A stretch of DNA of 64,000 bases from Martinezella tropici (lineage in GTDB: Bacteria > Pseudomonadota > Alphaproteobacteria > Rhizobiales > Rhizobiaceae): positions 310,001-374,000 of the forward strand of contig NZ_VNIP01000003.1 in NCBI RefSeq assembly GCF_008370325.1. The letters are read 5' to 3'. The notes beneath the pieces are model-generated. The model searched no databases, was not told where the DNA came from, and worked only from the letters and a program-made list of their open reading frames with translations. Positions 9,177-17,900 of the stretch are shown here, piece after piece. Within the stretch, counting starts at the first letter, position 1. Each line of letters begins with the position of its first letter. The position numbers and the translations under genes are program-made.

Positions 9177-9380
9177 CTATTTCGATTTCTTCATTTTCTT
9201 TTGCTTTGCAGCCTCCACAACTGGCTGAGCCAGCCGTAAAGCTCGAAGCTTCTCCGTCTTTTTATGACGCGCAGCCTCTTCGGCTGCGAGAATATTTCTG
9301 GCTGCAGATGTCGTAAGGTCAGCCTTCGCCTGGGCGGAAATCTTTGCCGGCTTGAAGAAAACGTCCTTTGTCGCAGTCAT
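9177..9380 (-). CDS. Small basic hypothetical protein
   Basis: 67 residues from the ATG at 9380 with AAGGAGC six bases upstream. It begins MTATKDVFFKPAKISAQAKA, has an Ala-rich helical centre (ARNILAAEEAARHKK) and ends in a lysine-rich tail (KQKKMKKSK). The composition suggests a soluble, possibly nucleic-acid-binding helical protein. No family recognised; the strong ribosome binding site and codon use support it being real. Confidence 0.6.
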   Translation of the reverse strand: MTATKDVFFKPAKISAQAKADLTTSAARNILAAEEAARHKKTEKLRALRLAQPVVEAAKQKKMKKSK

Positions 9381-9511
9381 GCTTGCTCCTTCTGATGGCT
9401 TCGATATTGAGACAGGGAATGATCGGTTACCGAACCTTTCGCTTGGGAGAAGCGAGGAGACCTTCTCGCTGCGTCTTTCTCTTCAGAACGCGAAGGGCCT
9501 GATCGACATTG

Positions 9512-9841
9512 TTATCTATGACGCTTACCTGCAGAACGGCTCCCTGCGGTTGCTACTGCTGTTTTTCCGGCCCGAATGGCTTGCGAGTTCACCCAACTGG
9601 ATCCGATTCCGCCTATTGTTGCTCCTCTCTCATCCGGCGGCGGCAGGATACTGACATCAATGTCATCTAGTCCGATGCTACGCTCGAAGGTCTCGTTCTC
9701 GAATTGAACGCGGTAACGAACCAGGCCTTTCTCCTCGGGTAGACAGGAGAGAATATGACCGACCCCGGTTGGATGGGCATTTCCAAGAGCACGGGGCTTC
9801 AACTTGATAGTGTCGCCGGGCTTCAGGCGTTGATTTCGCAT
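9512..9841 (-). CDS. Small hypothetical protein downstream of a cold-shock gene
   Basis: 109 residues from the ATG at 9841, with GGCGGAGAACC upstream. The N-terminal ~65 residues look folded and beta-rich: KPGDTIKLKPRALGN, GVGHILSCLPEEKG and RYRVQFENETFERSIGLDDID, resembling a small SH3- or KOW-like barrel. The C-terminal 40 residues are low in complexity and basic. It follows the cold-shock gene at 9951 across a terminator. Function unknown; a role with RNA or ribosomes is only a guess from the neighbours. Confidence 0.6.
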   Translation of the reverse strand: MRNQRLKPGDTIKLKPRALGNAHPTGVGHILSCLPEEKGLVRYRVQFENETFERSIGLDDIDVSILPPPDERGATIGGIGSSWVNSQAIRAGKTAVATAGSRSAGKRHR

Positions 9842-9865
9842 ATGGTTCTCCGCCAGACAAAAAAC

Positions 9866-9895
9866 AAAAGGCCGGGCGTTACCCCGACCTCTCAT
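9866..9895 (-). terminator. Intrinsic terminator of second cold-shock gene
   Basis: Minus strand: GAGGTCGGGG, loop, GCCCGGCC then TTTTGTTTTTT. The stem sequence is closely similar to that after the other cold-shock gene at 8562-8593, suggesting common descent of gene and terminator. Confidence 0.65.
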
Positions 9896-9950
9896 AGTCA
9901 TTCAATTCTACTGCCAGTACATCCGTGGTCAGCGAGAAAGAATGACAAAT

Positions 9951-10160
9951 TCAAACCGCCTGAAGATTGTCGGCGGAACTTTTGCCGGTTTTACGATCCT
10001 GAACAAGATCATATGCAATTTTCTGGCCATCCTTCAGTGCGCGCAGTCCGGCGCGCTCCAAAGCGGATATATGAACGAATACGTCCGTGCTGCCGTCATC
10101 GGGCTGGATGAAACCAAATCCCTTGCCGGCATCAAACCATTTTACGGTGCCTGTAGCCAT
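9951..10160 (-). CDS. Cold-shock domain protein (CspA family)
   Basis: 69 residues from the ATG at 10160 (AAAGGA upstream); a longer frame from 10181 is not needed. It reads MATGTVKWFDAGKGFGFI with RNP1, then [14 protein letters not shown] with RNP2, more canonical than its neighbour at 8660. Expected to be a cytosolic single-strand nucleic-acid chaperone. Upstream, 10161-10400 is gene-free and probably contains its promoter and leader. Confidence 0.93.
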   Translation of the reverse strand: MATGTVKWFDAGKGFGFIQPDDGSTDVFVHISALERAGLRALKDGQKIAYDLVQDRKTGKSSADNLQAV

Positions 10161-10517
10161 GATGATTTCCTTTCGAGGCAATTGCCGTGGTTCCCGCGAT
10201 ACCTTGCGGGATCAGATCGATTATTTGAGAGGAAATCCGGCGAGCCCTGCGGCTCTTGAGCGACATCACAAGCAATGGTCGACATGACCAATATAGGCTC
10301 AATTTCTGATTTTGCAACGCCCGGACCAGTTTAATCGACGAACGGCAATGTCGCCGACATCCTGATATCAAGAGAATCTCCGTGATCGTTCATTGTCCCT
10401 GCTGTCCAAGACCAGCGCGCTCATCAAAATTGCATATTCTTCGCGCAAATTTCCGGATTGCTCAATTTTTCACCAACAGCACAGCGCCTTCCTCAAATAA
10501 AATCAATAGGTTGCAAT

Positions 10518-10534
10518 CTGGCACGCCACTTGCG
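10518..10534 (+). promoter_or_regulatory. Sigma-54 (RpoN) type -24/-12 promoter
   Basis: CTGGCACGCCACTTGCG matches the RpoN consensus YTGGCACG-N4-TTGCW at all but the last position and has the required GG-N10-GC spacing (GG 10520-10521, GC 10532-10533). Transcription would begin near 10545, just before the riboswitch. This predicts activation by an enhancer-binding protein such as NtrC under nitrogen limitation. I did not find a convincing NtrC site upstream by eye. Confidence 0.75.
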
Positions 10535-10548
10535 TCGTATTATCCGAG

Positions 10549-10662
10549 TTGGTGGCTAGGGTTCCGGCGCTCCATTGCGAGCGTGGCTGGTCCGAGAGCT
10601 ACCACCGGCTGGGGGAGAAATCCCACCGGATGCACGGCGGGATAAAAGCCCGGGAGACCTCG
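10549..10662 (+). promoter_or_regulatory. Guanidine-I (ykkC) riboswitch aptamer
   Basis: The conserved ykkC blocks appear in order: GGCTAGGGTTCCG (10554-10566), CTGGTCCGAGAGC (10587-10599), and ACGGCGGGATAAAAGCCC continuing GGGAGACC (10634-10659). Flanking stems pair GGTGG (10551-10555) with CCACC (10602-10606) and CCGG...GGG with CCC...CCGG (10605-10630). Guanidinium binding by this class turns on downstream genes. All genes that follow belong to guanidine uptake and breakdown, which supports the call. Confidence 0.93.
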
Positions 10663-10668
10663 TAAGCC

Positions 10669-10708
10669 AAGGGATTGGCGGCGCGATGGTCTTTGCCGAT
10701 CCCTTTTT
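10669..10708 (+). terminator. Riboswitch expression-platform terminator
   Basis: AAGGGATTGGC (10669-10679) can pair with GCCGATCCCTT (10695-10705), one G-T pair, with T5 at 10704-10708. It sits between aptamer and the first gene (ATG 10733). AGACC at the aptamer's 3' edge (10655-10659) could pair with GGTCT (10688-10692) as part of the alternative, read-through fold; that part is inference. Confidence 0.8.
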
Positions 10709-10732
10709 GAAAAAAGCAAAAGGGGAATTTCA

Positions 10733-11806
10733 ATGCAGACGTTTTCGAAAATCCTTTCCGTCACAGCTCTGTCCATGTCGTTGGTCCTCGGGCTCGGTTC
10801 CGTCGCCAGCGCAGCTCCCAAAACCAGCTTCAAGGTTGCCTGGTCGATCTATGTCGGCTGGATGCCCTGGGGCTATGCCGCCGACCACGGCATCGTCAAG
10901 AAATGGGCTGACAAATACGGGATCAACATCGAGGTCACGCAGTTCAACGACTATGTCGAGTCGATGAACCAATATACGGCCGGCGCCTTCGACGCGGTGA
11001 CGCTCACCAACATGGATGGTCTCTCCATTCCAGCGGCCGGCGGCGTCGACACGACGGCCGTCATCGTCGGGGACTTCTCGAACGGTAATGACGCCGTCAT
11101 CCTCAAGGACAAGGCAGACCTCGCCGACATCAAGGGCCAGAACGTCAACCTCGTCGAATATTCCGTCTCGCACTATCTGCTGGCGCGCGCGCTCGACGGC
11201 ATCAAGCTCAGCGAACGCGACGTGAAGGTCGTCAATACCTCGGATGCCGATATGGTCGCGGCCTATAAGACGCCTGACGTTTCGGCTGTTGTCACCTGGA
11301 ACCCACTTGTTTCGACTATTCTCGAGGATCCCACCGCCAAGAAAGTCTTCGACAGTTCGCAGGTACCGGGCGAGATTATCGATCTGATGGTCGCCAACAG
11401 CAATGCGCTGAAGGACAACCCGAATTTCGGCAAGGCGCTCGCCGGCATCTGGTATGAAACGGCCGCGCTCACGAAAGCCGACACGCCGGAGGGTAAGGCT
11501 GCTCGCGAGGCAATGGGCACGGCGTCGGGCACCGACCTCAAAGGTTTCGAGGCGCAGCTCGCTGCGACCCGCCTTTTCGACAAGCCCGCAGATGCGCTCA
11601 CCTTCACCACCTCGCCGAGCCTGCCGAAGACCATGGACCTGGTGCGCAACTTCCTCTTCCAGAAGGGGCTGCTCGGCAATGGTGCTCCTTCTGCCGATGT
11701 CATCGGCATCGAAATGCCCGACGGCAAGGTGCTTGGCGATAGCAAGAACATCAAGCTTCGCTTCACCGAGACCTACATGAAGTCAGCCGCCGACGGCTTG
11801 CTCTGA
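10733..11806 (+). CDS. Guanidine (annotated urea-type) ABC transporter substrate-binding protein
   Basis: 357 residues. The N-terminal ~25 residues form a signal peptide (hydrophobic core ILSVTALSMSLVLGLG, cleavage after ASA), so periplasmic. The mature part belongs to the NMT1/TauA-like binding proteins of the subfamily usually labelled putative urea ABC transporter, found with urea carboxylase operons: AWSIYVGWMPWGYAADHGIVKK, TLTNMDGLSIPAAGG, NVNLVEYSVSHYLLARAL. Given the guanidine riboswitch and the enzymes downstream, the ligand is most likely guanidinium. First gene of the operon, with GGGGAATTTCA before ATG. A stable hairpin follows at 11820-11839. Confidence 0.88.
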   Translation: MQTFSKILSVTALSMSLVLGLGSVASAAPKTSFKVAWSIYVGWMPWGYAADHGIVKKWADKYGINIEVTQFNDYVESMNQYTAGAFDAVTLTNMDGLSIPAAGGVDTTAVIVGDFSNGNDAVILKDKADLADIKGQNVNLVEYSVSHYLLARALDGIKLSERDVKVVNTSDADMVAAYKTPDVSAVVTWNPLVSTILEDPTAKKVFDSSQVPGEIIDLMVANSNALKDNPNFGKALAGIWYETAALTKADTPEGKAAREAMGTASGTDLKGFEAQLAATRLFDKPADALTFTTSPSLPKTMDLVRNFLFQKGLLGNGAPSADVIGIEMPDGKVLGDSKNIKLRFTETYMKSAADGLL

Positions 11807-11819
11807 GCCTTTTCCATAG

Positions 11820-11839
11820 GGCGGCGCGAGCGCGCCGCC
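11820..11839 (+). other. Intercistronic hairpin after binding-protein gene
   Basis: GGCGGCGCG-AG-CGCGCCGCC is a perfect 9-bp stem with a two-base loop and no T-run. Such hairpins between a binding-protein gene and its permease often protect the upstream mRNA and keep binding protein in excess. Confidence 0.55.
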
Positions 11840-11863
11840 AGCCTTCCTTCCGCGGAGCCTTTC

Positions 11864-12682
11864 ATGCGTTGGATCAATACGAAGCCAAGCCCTGGTGCGC
11901 GGCTTGCCTTGACGCTCTTACCCTTTGCGCTGCTGATCATTGCCTATGCGATCGGTTCCGCCGCAAGGCTTGCCGAAAACGCCAATGACAAGCTGCTTCC
12001 CAATTTCGCCGGCTTTGCCGACGCCATCAACCGCATGGCCTTCGTCGCCGATCCGCGCACGGGAGATTACCTCCTGTGGTCCGATACAGGAGCAAGCCTC
12101 GTCCGGCTGCTGTCCGGTCTTGGCATATCGACGGCGATCGCGCTTTGCCTGGGCATGCTGATCGGCATGCTGCCCTATCTGAGGGCGCTTCTGTCCCCCT
12201 TCGTCGCCGTCATTTCCATGGTGCCCCCGCTCGCGCTGCTGCCGATCCTCTTCATCGTCATGGGCCTCGGCGAGACGTCGAAGATCGCCCTCATCGTCAT
12301 CGGCGTCGCGCCGACGATGATCCGCGATCTGGCCCTGAAGGCGCTGGAACTGCCGCGCGAACAGATCGTCAAGGCCGAGACGCTTGGCGGCTCCTCCTGG
12401 CAGATCGCCCTTCGCGTCGTGCTGCCGCAGATCCTGCCGCGGCTGATAACCTGCCTCAGGCTGCAGCTCGGCCCGGCTTGGCTGTTCCTGATCGCCGCCG
12501 AAGCGATCTCGTCCGATTCCGGCCTCGGCTACCGCATTTTCCTCGTTCGCCGCTATCTCTCGATGGACGTGATCTTTCCCTATGTCGTCTGGATCACGCT
12601 GCTTGCCGTGCTCATGAACTACCTGCTCGATCGCATCCGCATCGCCGTCTTCCCCTGGTCCGAACTGGAGAAGCAGGCATGA
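11864..12682 (+). CDS. ABC transporter permease of the guanidine operon
   Basis: 272 residues with about six membrane helices, inner membrane. It belongs to the SsuC/TauC-like BPD_transp_1 permeases: the EAA-type loop is visible in KALELPREQIVKAETLGGSSWQI... followed by RVVLPQILPRLI. The long periplasmic segment between helices 1 and 2 (NANDKLLPNFAGF...DPRTGDYLLWSD) is typical of this subfamily. Its stop overlaps the ATPase start (ATGA at 12679-12682), so translation is coupled. Confidence 0.88.
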   Translation: MRWINTKPSPGARLALTLLPFALLIIAYAIGSAARLAENANDKLLPNFAGFADAINRMAFVADPRTGDYLLWSDTGASLVRLLSGLGISTAIALCLGMLIGMLPYLRALLSPFVAVISMVPPLALLPILFIVMGLGETSKIALIVIGVAPTMIRDLALKALELPREQIVKAETLGGSSWQIALRVVLPQILPRLITCLRLQLGPAWLFLIAAEAISSDSGLGYRIFLVRRYLSMDVIFPYVVWITLLAVLMNYLLDRIRIAVFPWSELEKQA

Positions 12683-13500
12683 GCGAGCTCAAAATCGAAA
12701 AAGTCTGGAAGGAATATGGCGACCAGATCGTGCTCGAGGATGTCTCGCTGACGGTCGCCTCCCGCGCGTTCGTTGCGCTCGTCGGCCCCTCTGGCTGTGG
12801 CAAGTCGACCTTCCTGCGCATGCTGCTGGGACAGGAACAGCCGACGCGCGGTACGATCCTGCTCGATGGCACCGCCCTGCCCTCGGAACCTGGCGCGGAT
12901 CGCGGCGTGGTCTTCCAGCGCTATTCAGTCTTTCCGCACCTGACCGCGCTCGGCAACGTGCTGCTCGGCAAGGAGCTTGCCGCCTCGCGCTACAAGGCAC
13001 GGCTTTTCGGTTCAGCGCGGCGCAGCGCCATCGATGAAGCGCGCGGGCTTCTTGCCGAAGTCGGCCTTGCCGGCGCCGAGAACAAGTATCCGGCCCAGCT
13101 TTCCGGCGGCATGCAGCAGCGCCTCGCCCTTGCGCAGGCGCTCATCATGCGGCCGAAGGTGCTGCTGCTCGACGAGCCGTTCGGTGCGCTCGATCCCGGC
13201 ATCCGCGCCGAAATCCATACGTTGATGAAGCGCCTTTGGCACGAGACGCAGATGACCGTGGTCATGGTGACCCATGACATGCGCGAGGCCTTCACGCTTG
13301 CGACCCGCGTCGTCGCCTTCGACCGCCGCCGCGACAGGCCCGAGGAGAAGGAACGCTATGGCGCGACCATTACCAAGGACATTTCCATCTGGCCGCCGCG
13401 CATTGCCGGCGCAGCCTTGATCTTTGGCCCCGACCGGGACGGCCCGGTCTCTTCCCTGGGGCACCGCCGGGACGACCTGGCACCGTCGGGAGATATTTAG
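12679..13500 (+). CDS. ABC transporter ATP-binding protein of the guanidine operon
   Basis: 273 residues from the ATG at 12679, overlapping the permease stop. A much longer frame extends upstream but is a shadow of the permease. Walker A GPSGCGKST, Q-loop VVFQRYSVFPHL, signature LSGGMQQRLALAQAL, Walker B VLLLDEPFGALD and switch His in VTHDMREAF are all present, so an active ATPase of the TauB/SsuB type. The ~50-residue tail after FDRRRDRPEEKERYGATITKDISIWPP is typical of the urea-carboxylase-associated subfamily. It powers import through the preceding permease. Confidence 0.9.
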   Translation: MSELKIEKVWKEYGDQIVLEDVSLTVASRAFVALVGPSGCGKSTFLRMLLGQEQPTRGTILLDGTALPSEPGADRGVVFQRYSVFPHLTALGNVLLGKELAASRYKARLFGSARRSAIDEARGLLAEVGLAGAENKYPAQLSGGMQQRLALAQALIMRPKVLLLDEPFGALDPGIRAEIHTLMKRLWHETQMTVVMVTHDMREAFTLATRVVAFDRRRDRPEEKERYGATITKDISIWPPRIAGAALIFGPDRDGPVSSLGHRRDDLAPSGDI

Positions 13501-13502
13501 CC

Positions 13503-14321
13503 ATGCAGCACGTCAGACGTTCGCCAGAAGAAATCGCCGCCAATCGAGCGCGGTATGAAGACCATCAAAGGAAGGGGCTGGAATTCGCGCCAAAGGCATT
13601 GCCGGCGCCAAGCCCGCTTCCCGCCCCGCCGATCGACCCCGCCCTTGTCCTCCACCGGGAGACCGTCCCCGGCGGCTGGTACTGGTCGACACGCATCAGG
13701 GCGGGTGAGACGCTGCGCATCGCGCAGGAGCATGGCTTTTCCGCCGTGTCGCTGATCGCCTGGAACGCGGCGGATCCGAGCGAGCGGCTGAACCTCGTCG
13801 ATACCGTCAAAATGCAATGGACCACCGCGCTGTCGAAGGGCCGCGTGATCTTCTCCGACATGGGCCGTGTCATGTTCTCGGTCACGGAAGATTCCTCCGG
13901 CGCCCATGATTGCCTGATGGGAGGCTCCACCGCCGCCTCCAACGAGGCAAAATATGGCCAAGGCCAGCGCAACAGCCGCGATAATTTCATCTTGCTCGCG
14001 ACGAAAGCAGGTTTGGATCGGCGCGATATTCCCGCCGCCTTCACGCTTTTTGCCCCGGTCCGGGTCGATGCGGACGGCAGGTTCGCCTGGAAGCCGGAAC
14101 TTCTGCATGACGGCGATTACGTCAATCTTCGCGCCGAGATGAATATGATCGTCGGCTTTTCCAATTGCCCGCATCCGCTCGATCCAAACCCGCACTACGC
14201 GCCGAAGCCAATCGTCATCAGCCGCCTGGCTGCCCAGGCCATCCCCCTCGACGATCTGTGCCGTACCGCCACCGCCGAAGCCGTGCGCGGCTTTGAAAAC
14301 AATGCCTTCGCCAATCTTTAA
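13503..14321 (+). CDS. Urea carboxylase-associated protein 2: carboxyguanidine deiminase subunit
   Basis: 272 residues, DUF1989 family. In urea-carboxylase operons this member pairs with the next gene; the pair has been shown in other bacteria to be carboxyguanidine deiminase (CgdAB), turning carboxyguanidine into allophanate and ammonia. Visible features: SPEEIAANRARYEDHQRKG start, GGWYWSTRIRAGETLRI, and the core GRVMFSVTEDSSGAHDCLMGG. Cysteines present in the partner protein are replaced here (SSGAHD), so this may be a structural or non-metal subunit. The start lies two bases after the ATPase stop. I do not assign the A or B letter. Confidence 0.85.
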   Translation: MQHVRRSPEEIAANRARYEDHQRKGLEFAPKALPAPSPLPAPPIDPALVLHRETVPGGWYWSTRIRAGETLRIAQEHGFSAVSLIAWNAADPSERLNLVDTVKMQWTTALSKGRVIFSDMGRVMFSVTEDSSGAHDCLMGGSTAASNEAKYGQGQRNSRDNFILLATKAGLDRRDIPAAFTLFAPVRVDADGRFAWKPELLHDGDYVNLRAEMNMIVGFSNCPHPLDPNPHYAPKPIVISRLAAQAIPLDDLCRTATAEAVRGFENNAFANL

Positions 14322-14336
14322 GCCGGGAGAACGATC

Positions 14337-14987
14337 ATGAGCGATTTCATTCAGACCGCGCCGTCCCGCACGCTCGACAAGGCGGTGCAGGATCATTTCA
14401 CCGCCGCCGAGGCGCCATTTTCGACCATCGTGCGCAAGGGCCAGACGCTGCGCATCGAGGACAGCTACGGTCAGCAGGCGATCGACACGCTGTTCTACAA
14501 TGCCGGGGACTATTCGGAGCGCTATTCCAATCAGGACACCATGCGCGAACAGGGTGCCGCCTATATCACCACGGGCACCCGGATCATCTCGAACGAGGGG
14601 CGCGTCATGCTGACGATGACCGCCGACAGCTGCGGCCGTCATGACACCTCGGCCGGCGCGTGCTCGTGCGAGAGCAACACGGTGCGTTTCGGCCATGGCA
14701 CGAAATATCTTCACGCCTGCCGCGACAACTTCGTGCTGGAGGTTTCCAAGCATGGCATGAGCAAGCGTGACGTCGTGCCCAATATCAATTTCTTCATGAA
14801 TGTGCCGATCGAACCATCAGGCGAAATGACGATCGTCGACGGCATCTCCTCTCCCGGCGACTATGTCGAGCTCAAGGCCGAGATGGACGTGCTTCTCGTC
14901 ATTTCCAATTGCCCGCAGATCAACAATCCCTGCAACGGCTTCGACCCGACGCCGATCCGAGTCCTCGTATGGGACGGTGAGGCCTGA
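14337..14987 (+). CDS. Urea carboxylase-associated protein 1: carboxyguanidine deiminase subunit
   Basis: 216 residues, DUF1989 family, partner of the preceding gene. It keeps a cysteine-rich centre, SCGRHD (C99, H102) and ACSCESN (C109, C111), which looks like a metal site, and the paired motif YLHACRDNF. Further family blocks are VRKGQTLRIEDSYGQQAIDT and INFFMNVPIEPSGEM. Together the two proteins should hydrolyse carboxyguanidine to allophanate in the cytosol. Ribosome binding site GGGAGAACG precedes the ATG; the next gene starts one base after the stop. Confidence 0.87.
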   Translation: MSDFIQTAPSRTLDKAVQDHFTAAEAPFSTIVRKGQTLRIEDSYGQQAIDTLFYNAGDYSERYSNQDTMREQGAAYITTGTRIISNEGRVMLTMTADSCGRHDTSAGACSCESNTVRFGHGTKYLHACRDNFVLEVSKHGMSKRDVVPNINFFMNVPIEPSGEMTIVDGISSPGDYVELKAEMDVLLVISNCPQINNPCNGFDPTPIRVLVWDGEA

Positions 14988-14988
14988 G

Positions 14989-17900
14989 ATGTTCAAGAAG
15001 ATATTGATCGCCAATCGCGGCGAGATCGCCGTCCGGATCATCGGGACGTTGCGGCGGATGGGCATTGCCTCCGTCGCCGTCTATTCCGATGCGGATCGCT
15101 TCGCCAAAGCGTCTCTGATGGCTGACGAAGCCGTCAGGCTCGGTCCGGCGCCCGCCTTGGAAAGCTATCTCAATGTCGATGCCGTCATCGCGGCCTGCAG
15201 GGCAACCGGTGCCGAGGCCGTGCATCCGGGCTACGGATTCCTTTCGGAGAACATCGCCTTTGCCGAGCGGCTGGCGGCGGAAGGCATTGTCTTCATCGGG
15301 CCGACGCCGGACAATATCGCCGCCTTCGGGCTCAAGCACACGGCGCGAGAACTGGCGCGTGCCAGCGGAGTTCCGCTACTGCCGGGCAGCGACCTCGTCG
15401 AAACCAGCGAAGCGGCGCTGACGGCTGCTGCAGAGATCGGCTACCCGATCATGCTGAAATCGACGGCCGGCGGTGGCGGCATCGGCATGCAGCTCTGTGA
15501 GGACGCAGCCGGCCTAAAGGCCGCCTTCGACAGCGTGCAGCGCACCGCCAGGGCGAGCTTCGGCGATGCCCGCGTCTATCTGGAGCGCTTTGTCTCGCGG
15601 GCGCGGCATGTTGAGGTTCAGATCTTCGGCGACGGCAAGGGTCGCGTAATCGCGCTCGGCGAGCGCGACTGCTCGTTGCAGCGCCGGAACCAGAAGGTGA
15701 TCGAGGAGACGCCCGCGCCAGGCCTTTCGCCTTCCGTGCGCGAACGTCTGCATGCTGCGGCGGTGGCACTCGGCGCTTCTGCCCACTATCGCTCCGCCGG
15801 CACGGTCGAATTCATCTATGATCCCGCGCGGGAGGAATTCTACTTCCTGGAGGTCAATACCAGGCTTCAGGTCGAACATCCGGTCACCGAGGCCGTCTAC
15901 GGCATCGATCTCGTCGAATGGATGATCCGCCAGGCCGCTGGCGAAGAGGTGATAACAGGCGATGATCGTCTCACTCCCAAGGGTGCCGCGATCGAGGCGC
16001 GCATCTATGCCGAGATGCCGCATGCCGGCTTCCGGCCGAGCGCCGGCCTTTTGACCGAAGTTACTTTTCCGGAAGACACGCGTGTCGATGGTTGGATCGA
16101 GACGGGCACGGACGTCACCGCCTATTACGACCCTATGCTCGCCAAGGTGATCGTGGCGGCAGAAGACCGGCCGGCCGCGATCGCGAAGCTGAAGCTTGCG
16201 CTTGCCCAAAGTTCCCTATCCGGCATCGAGACCAATCTCGACTATCTGAAGGCAATCGCCGGATCCGAGCTGCTCGCCAGCGGCAAAGTGGCGACGACGG
16301 CACTCAAGGATTTTCCCTTCGTGCCCGACGTGATCGAGGTGGTGGCGCCCGGCGCGCAGTCGAGCATTCAGGAGCTCCCCGGCAGGCTGGGGCTCTGGCA
16401 TGTCGGCGTTCCGCCGAGCGGCCCGATGGACGAGCGCTCGTTCCGCCACGCAAACAGGCTGGTCGGCAACGCCGACGAGACCGCGGCTCTGGAACTGACC
16501 GTCTCGGGACCGGTGCTGAAGATCTTCTCCGACGTAACGATCGCGCTTGCGGGCGCTCGCATGCCGATGACCCTCGATGGCGTTCCATTACCCCATAATG
16601 AGGCCGTCATCGCCAAAGCAGGGCAGACGCTTGCCATCGGCGCCATAGAAGGCCCGGGCCAGCGCTCCTATCTCGCCGTTTCAGGTGGTTTTGCCGCGCC
16701 GCTCATGCTCGGCTCCAGGGCAACCTTCGGCCTCGGCCGGTTCGGAGGCCATGCCACCGGCACGCTCCAAACAGGCCACGTATTGCGCCTTGCACGCACA
16801 CCCCAGCTTCAGGCCAAGCCGGCGAACGTGCCGGCCTCCCTCACCCGGACCTGGGAGGTTAGTGTCGTCTATGGGCCGCACGGCGCGCCGGACTTCTTTC
16901 TGGACGAGGATATCGAAAGGCTGTTTTCGGCGGACTATGAGGTGCATTTCAACAGTGCCCGTACCGGCGTGCGCCTGATCGGCCCTACTCCCAAATGGGC
17001 GCGCAGCGACGGCGGCGAGGCCGGCCTCCACCCCTCCAACCTTCACGACAACGCCTATGCGATCGGCGCGATCGATTTCACGGGCGATATGCCGATCATT
17101 CTCGGCCCGGATGGGCCAAGCTTGGGCGGCTTCGTCTGCCCGGCCGTCATTGCACGCGATGAGCAATGGAAGATGGGCCAGTTCAAGCCAGGTGACAAAA
17201 TCCGTTTTCACCCGGCAGCGCGCAGTGAGGATGCCCTTGCCGGCCCGACGGTTCATCGTGCGCCCGAAGAGACCGGATCGGCGATCGTCGGCCAGAACCG
17301 GGACGGCCCAGTGCCTGTCGTCTATCGCCGGCAGGGCGATGACAACCTGCTCATCGAGTATGGGCCGATGACACTTGATATCGCGCTTCGCCTGCGCGTG
17401 CATCTGCTGATGCAGGCAATTGTCGAGGCGCGCCTGCCTGGGATTATCGACCTGACGCCAGGCATCCGTTCGCTGCAGATCCATTATGACGGGACGACGC
17501 TGACGCGGAAACGCCTCCTTGGCCTTTTGACCGAGATCGAGGCAAAACTGCCGCCGGCGCAAGAGGTGAAAGTCCCAAGCCGGATCGTGCATCTCCCGCT
17601 CTCCTGGAACGATCCGCAGGCCGAGCTTGCCATGCGTAAATATCAGGAGCTCGTGCGCCCGAATGCTCCATGGTGCCCTTCCAACATCGAGTTCATCCGC
17701 CGCATCAACGGCTTGCCCGACGAGCAGGCGGTGCGCGACATCGTCTTTGATGCCAGCTATCTCGTGCTCGGCCTTGGCGATGTCTATCTCGGGGCGCCTG
17801 TCGCAACACCGGTCGATCCGCGACATAGGCTGGTGACGACGAAATACAATCCGGCGCGCACCTGGACACCGGAAAACGCCGCGGGCATCGGAGGTGCCTA

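Noticed and set aside
10380..10517. Possible NtrC enhancer site upstream of the sigma-54 element
   Set aside because: No pair of TGCAC-type half-sites with correct spacing could be seen by eye.
12076..12678. N-terminal extension of the ABC ATPase frame
   Set aside because: It is the out-of-frame reading of the permease gene; the coupled ATG at 12679 begins exactly at the ATPase domain.
14863..14988. N-terminal extension of the guanidine carboxylase
   Set aside because: Reads the end of the preceding gene out of frame; MFKKILIANRG at 14989 is the canonical start.
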